Below, piece by piece: positions 12,688 through 14,757 of a stretch of DNA of 14,757 nt (position 1 is the first letter of the stretch; the number at the start of each line of letters is the position of its first letter). The stretch is taken from contig CAZINM010000027.1 in the NCBI GenBank assembly GCA_964540605.1, positions 1-14,757 on the forward strand, read 5' to 3'. This DNA comes from CAZINM01 sp964540605 (GTDB taxonomy: Bacteria; Patescibacteriota; Dojkabacteria; SC72; JAHDCA01). The position numbers and the translations under genes were made by a program. The notes below the pieces were generated by a model. It did not search any database. It worked only from the letters and a program-made list of their open reading frames with translations, and was not told the DNA's origin.

Positions 12688-12838
12688 AAAAGGTAATTCT
12701 CAGTAATATCTATCAATGAAAGTCCCAACATAACCTCTATGCGAATATAGTATAAATAAAAAATGATAAATATTACCTCAAAAGAGATCTCTATCGAAAT
12801 TATATTTGACTAATTAGCAATATAACTGAAATATGTAC

Positions 12839-13558
12839 CTAATATGCTAAAAAACTAATCTCAAATATCCCATTCTTCTTAAGATTTTCACACATATCGC
12901 TATCAGAGATCTTCTCTTGAGATTCTTGAGTATAAAGAATCGCTTTCTCATCATCTACAGGTACCCAACAAGCTACTGAAGTATAATCTGTGCAACCAAT
13001 ACTTTTTGCAGATAACCCGTTTATATCTTCATTATTTGTCTGACAATCTTTTGAAATCTCACTAAGATCATCTACATTAAATATCTCAATTGCCTGCTTG
13101 ATAGGTTTATTATTTAAATCTCTACCTACCCCAGTATATATTCTATTTTTATCATTTGATAATTTATAAGAATAGCTACCTTGCTGATCTACACTTGTTT
13201 CTTCTTCTACAAAAGATTCTTCATCAGATCCCATACCCAAATACACAAAACGGAATATCTTAACATAATCTTTAGAGATTAATGGGTATCCTTTGAACAC
13301 AAGTTGTGAATCACTAAAATTTATAACTATCTGTTCCTCTTCTTCAGTATATATTTCATCCGACGAATCCATATTTTCAGAGTTTTCATATATATTCTCT
13401 CCTGTATCATCTGATGATTCAGATCCTTCAGCGATATTATCATTAGCTTTCTCTATTTCGTTAGATCGTTTTGATCTCAAGCTAAAAAAAATAAATACAG
13501 TTACAGCTAATCCTAATAGTAATATTGCTGAGATAATTAAAAGTGATTTTTTATTCAT
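12839..13558 (-). CDS. Membrane-anchored acidic extracytoplasmic protein, unknown function
   Basis: The 239 residues begin with a basic start and one membrane helix (about 5-27), either an uncleaved anchor or a signal peptide. A Ser/Glu/Asp/Asn-rich spacer (32-75) is followed by a small globular domain (about 77-239). That domain has IVINFSDSQLVFKGYPL, a Tyr-rich strand region (128-142) and four Cys (172, 189, 197, 223), which could form two disulfides outside the cell. I recognise no family. A TATAAT on the minus strand (13582-13577) lies 18 nt before the ATG, so it may have its own promoter, although the upstream gene ends only 44 nt away. The stop is TAG. The 3' side has no obvious terminator. 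Confidence 0.7.
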   Translation of the reverse strand: MNKKSLLIISAILLLGLAVTVFIFFSLRSKRSNEIEKANDNIAEGSESSDDTGENIYENSENMDSSDEIYTEEEEQIVINFSDSQLVFKGYPLISKDYVKIFRFVYLGMGSDEESFVEEETSVDQQGSYSYKLSNDKNRIYTGVGRDLNNKPIKQAIEIFNVDDLSEISKDCQTNNEDINGLSAKSIGCTDYTSVACWVPVDDEKAILYTQESQEKISDSDMCENLKKNGIFEISFLAY

Positions 13559-13602
13559 AGTCTAAATGACAAATTTATTATAATTAATAGTGCATTTTAC
13601 AA

Positions 13603-14508
13603 CTATCCTTTAGCTTTTGAAAATAAGAATCTTACCTGTTCATCCGTAAGATAAGTAGAAGATACTAATCGTTTGGATGCAACTAGAGTATTGCTCTCAC
13701 CTTCTAGAGTAACCACTTCATCAATAAACAATATTGGCTTTGCACCCATAGCTTCATAGAAACTTTCTTTTACAGAAGCTATTTTTTGACCTCGTGTAAT
13801 ATCTGACATAATCGTTCTTGAGCTAGCACCTAAAAATTCCAAGGAGGCTAAAGTCAAAAGCCAAAGTAATTTTCCATAACCTTTTCCTTTAAATTCTTCA
13901 GTTACTCTAACTGCTACATCTGACAATCTATCCTTGCATAAAACAGCAACTGCATTAATTAATTCATTTTCTGTATCACTCAAACCTGTTTGTTGTGATA
14001 AATTTTGTGTAATTGGATTATACAAATCTTTGAGGTCAGAGAAATCACCTGATGCATCACCTTGATTATCAATAGTACTTTGAGTAAACCCAACAAGTTT
14101 AAAAGCATTATCTAACCCGTCATTTTTTACAATCAGGATAGTTGCTGTTTTTTTTCCATCTGCTCGTTGAGTTGAAAATGTTAGCCAATAATAAATTTCG
14201 AGATCATTACTCTCACCTTCAAGCTTTTTTATAAAAACTGTTGTATTACCCAATACAACACCTATTTCAAAAGCACCATCAGTATCAAGTCTTTCAACAG
14301 CAGTTCTTAAATCTAAAGTTAGTACTTCTCTAGAAGGTAAATCACCAATTAAGACAATATCGTTTTCATAATTATGTTCATTAATAGTTCCAGCTAATAA
14401 ATCATCATAGATATATTTTGTACCTGCAACTACAGGTTGTCCTTCTGGATGAGTGGCTACCATCTCAGGTTCATTCCAATTTTCTAACCTTTGTACTTGA
14501 TAAGCCAT
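13603..14508 (-). CDS. Protein with C-terminal GNAT acetyltransferase-like domain
   Basis: The 301 residues show no signal peptide or membrane helix. Residues about 195-262 resemble the GNAT core: a strand DVAVRV, the acetyl-CoA pyrophosphate loop FKGKGYGK (206-213, the R/Q-x-x-G-x-G/A motif), a helix LLWLLTLASLEFLGA, then SDITRG and the helix SVKESFYEAMGAKPIL typical of the family's last strand-helix unit. The first 190 residues, probably mixed alpha/beta with FEIGVVLGNTTVFIKK and IYYWLTFS, are unrecognised. They may be a degenerate first GNAT half or a separate substrate domain. The substrate is unknown. The sequence 8 nt upstream of the ATG is lost in an assembly gap, so the promoter cannot be judged. 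The stop is TAG. Confidence 0.7.
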   Translation of the reverse strand: MAYQVQRLENWNEPEMVATHPEGQPVVAGTKYIYDDLLAGTINEHNYENDIVLIGDLPSREVLTLDLRTAVERLDTDGAFEIGVVLGNTTVFIKKLEGESNDLEIYYWLTFSTQRADGKKTATILIVKNDGLDNAFKLVGFTQSTIDNQGDASGDFSDLKDLYNPITQNLSQQTGLSDTENELINAVAVLCKDRLSDVAVRVTEEFKGKGYGKLLWLLTLASLEFLGASSRTIMSDITRGQKIASVKESFYEAMGAKPILFIDEVVTLEGESNTLVASKRLVSSTYLTDEQVRFLFSKAKG

Positions 14509-14516
14509 TTAAAGAC

Positions 14517-14541
14517 NNNNNNNNNNNNNNNNNNNNNNNNN
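14517..14541. other. Assembly gap upstream of the GNAT-like gene
   Basis: A run of 25 N removes the intergenic region and the 3' end of the gene entering from the right. Confidence 0.95.
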
Positions 14542-14757
14542 ATAAAAAACATATATGTCTCTTTTTTTCTGGCAGGTATTTTTCTTATCAATTCTTTGAT
14601 GTACTCAAGATCTGTGTACTTACAAAAAGATACTAAATGATGCAAATATACTGAAAAAGGCACGTTAAATAAACCCACTCTCTTGAAACCCAGATCAAAT
14701 AATAACTTTTGTAATTTCGGATTAGAGCTACCAATATAAATATTCCATTTCTCTTTG
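14542..14757 (-). CDS. Partial gene entering from the right edge, possibly GNAT-like
   Basis: A minus-strand frame is open from the window edge (14757) to the gap, about 71 codons with neither start nor stop visible. A GTG at 14678 lies inside the frame and is probably not the real start. The visible part reads WNIYIGSSNPKLQKLLFDLGFKRVG, followed by a helix-rich basic end (YIKELIRKIPARKKETYMFF). The NPK-helix-LGFKRVG pattern recalls the C-terminal half of GNAT acetyltransferases, as in the next gene, but this is weak evidence. Confidence 0.5.

Noticed and set aside
12783..12792. AGAGATCTCT palindrome downstream of the anchored protein gene
   Set aside because: It is short, has no T-run, and contains GATC, which is abundant everywhere here; there is not enough to call a terminator or operator.
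13293..13565. 90-codon plus-strand open frame
   Set aside because: It is a shadow of the acidic spacer of the anchored protein at 12839-13558, with Ser-rich content explained by the antisense of Asp/Glu codons.
441..14757. Alternative genetic code with UGA as an amino acid
   Set aside because: RF2 is present, conserved Trp positions use TGG, and all genes read through under the standard code. The absence of UGA stops is reported only as a bias.
1..14757. CRISPR array, transposase, phage genes or a defence system
   Set aside because: No spaced repeats, no transposase- or integrase-like protein and no recognisable defence gene are visible in either strand.

Overview
The window is AT-rich (roughly one third G+C), gene-dense bacterial DNA that looks like a scaffold from a metagenome-assembled genome: three runs of N (1356-1365, 11189-11198, 14517-14541) interrupt it. 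Gene content and style suggest a Patescibacteria/CPR-type bacterium. The signs are compact genes, several genes without Shine-Dalgarno sequences and apparent leaderless starts, a secreted protein with an INFQGK-type N-terminus, and a reduced cell-wall set. The phylum is an inference from style; Dojkabacteria- or Katanobacteria-like lineages are my guess, and no marker gene here settles it.

Layout. At 1-281 (minus) is the N-terminus of a secreted surface protein with a good sigma70-type promoter. At 441-1106 (plus) is uracil-DNA glycosylase, convergent with the cofactor-independent phosphoglycerate mutase gpmI (minus, 2778-1128, broken by an assembly gap). gpmI and prfB (plus, 2799) diverge from overlapping promoters. 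From prfB an apparent operon runs to a strong terminator at 8161-8187: prfB, ftsE, ftsX, a secreted coiled-coil M23/LytM protein, and a membrane-anchored SurA-like chaperone. The order prfB-ftsE-ftsX is conserved in many bacteria. The M23 protein is placed where EnvC/PcsB/RipC-type partners of FtsX would be expected, so this block probably couples FtsEX to peptidoglycan cleavage at division. On the minus strand follow long-form ribosome hibernation factor, a MEMO-family protein, and a membrane-tethered thioredoxin-like protein that forms a tight pair with MEMO. At 10515-11183 (plus) is a SanA/YdcF-like DUF218 membrane protein, followed by a decayed copy of its own 3' end.

From 11.4 kb rightwards the region looks more accessory. 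It holds tRNA-Asn(GUU) with its own promoter and terminator, a hairpin-rich block, and then a second exact copy of the last 20 nt of the tRNA. Beyond are an unrecognised protein with a leaderless start, a 52-residue Cys/His protein of distinctly higher G+C, an anchored acidic protein, a protein with a C-terminal GNAT motif, and a partial gene entering from the right edge.

The most interesting signals are the M23 domain, whose two halves appear in swapped order (circular permutation) with one zinc ligand replaced, and the duplicated tRNA 3' end, which resembles an att scar. Others are the leaderless promoters, a strong excess of GATC that fades to the right of the tRNA, and a MEMO homologue lacking most of the family's metal ligands.
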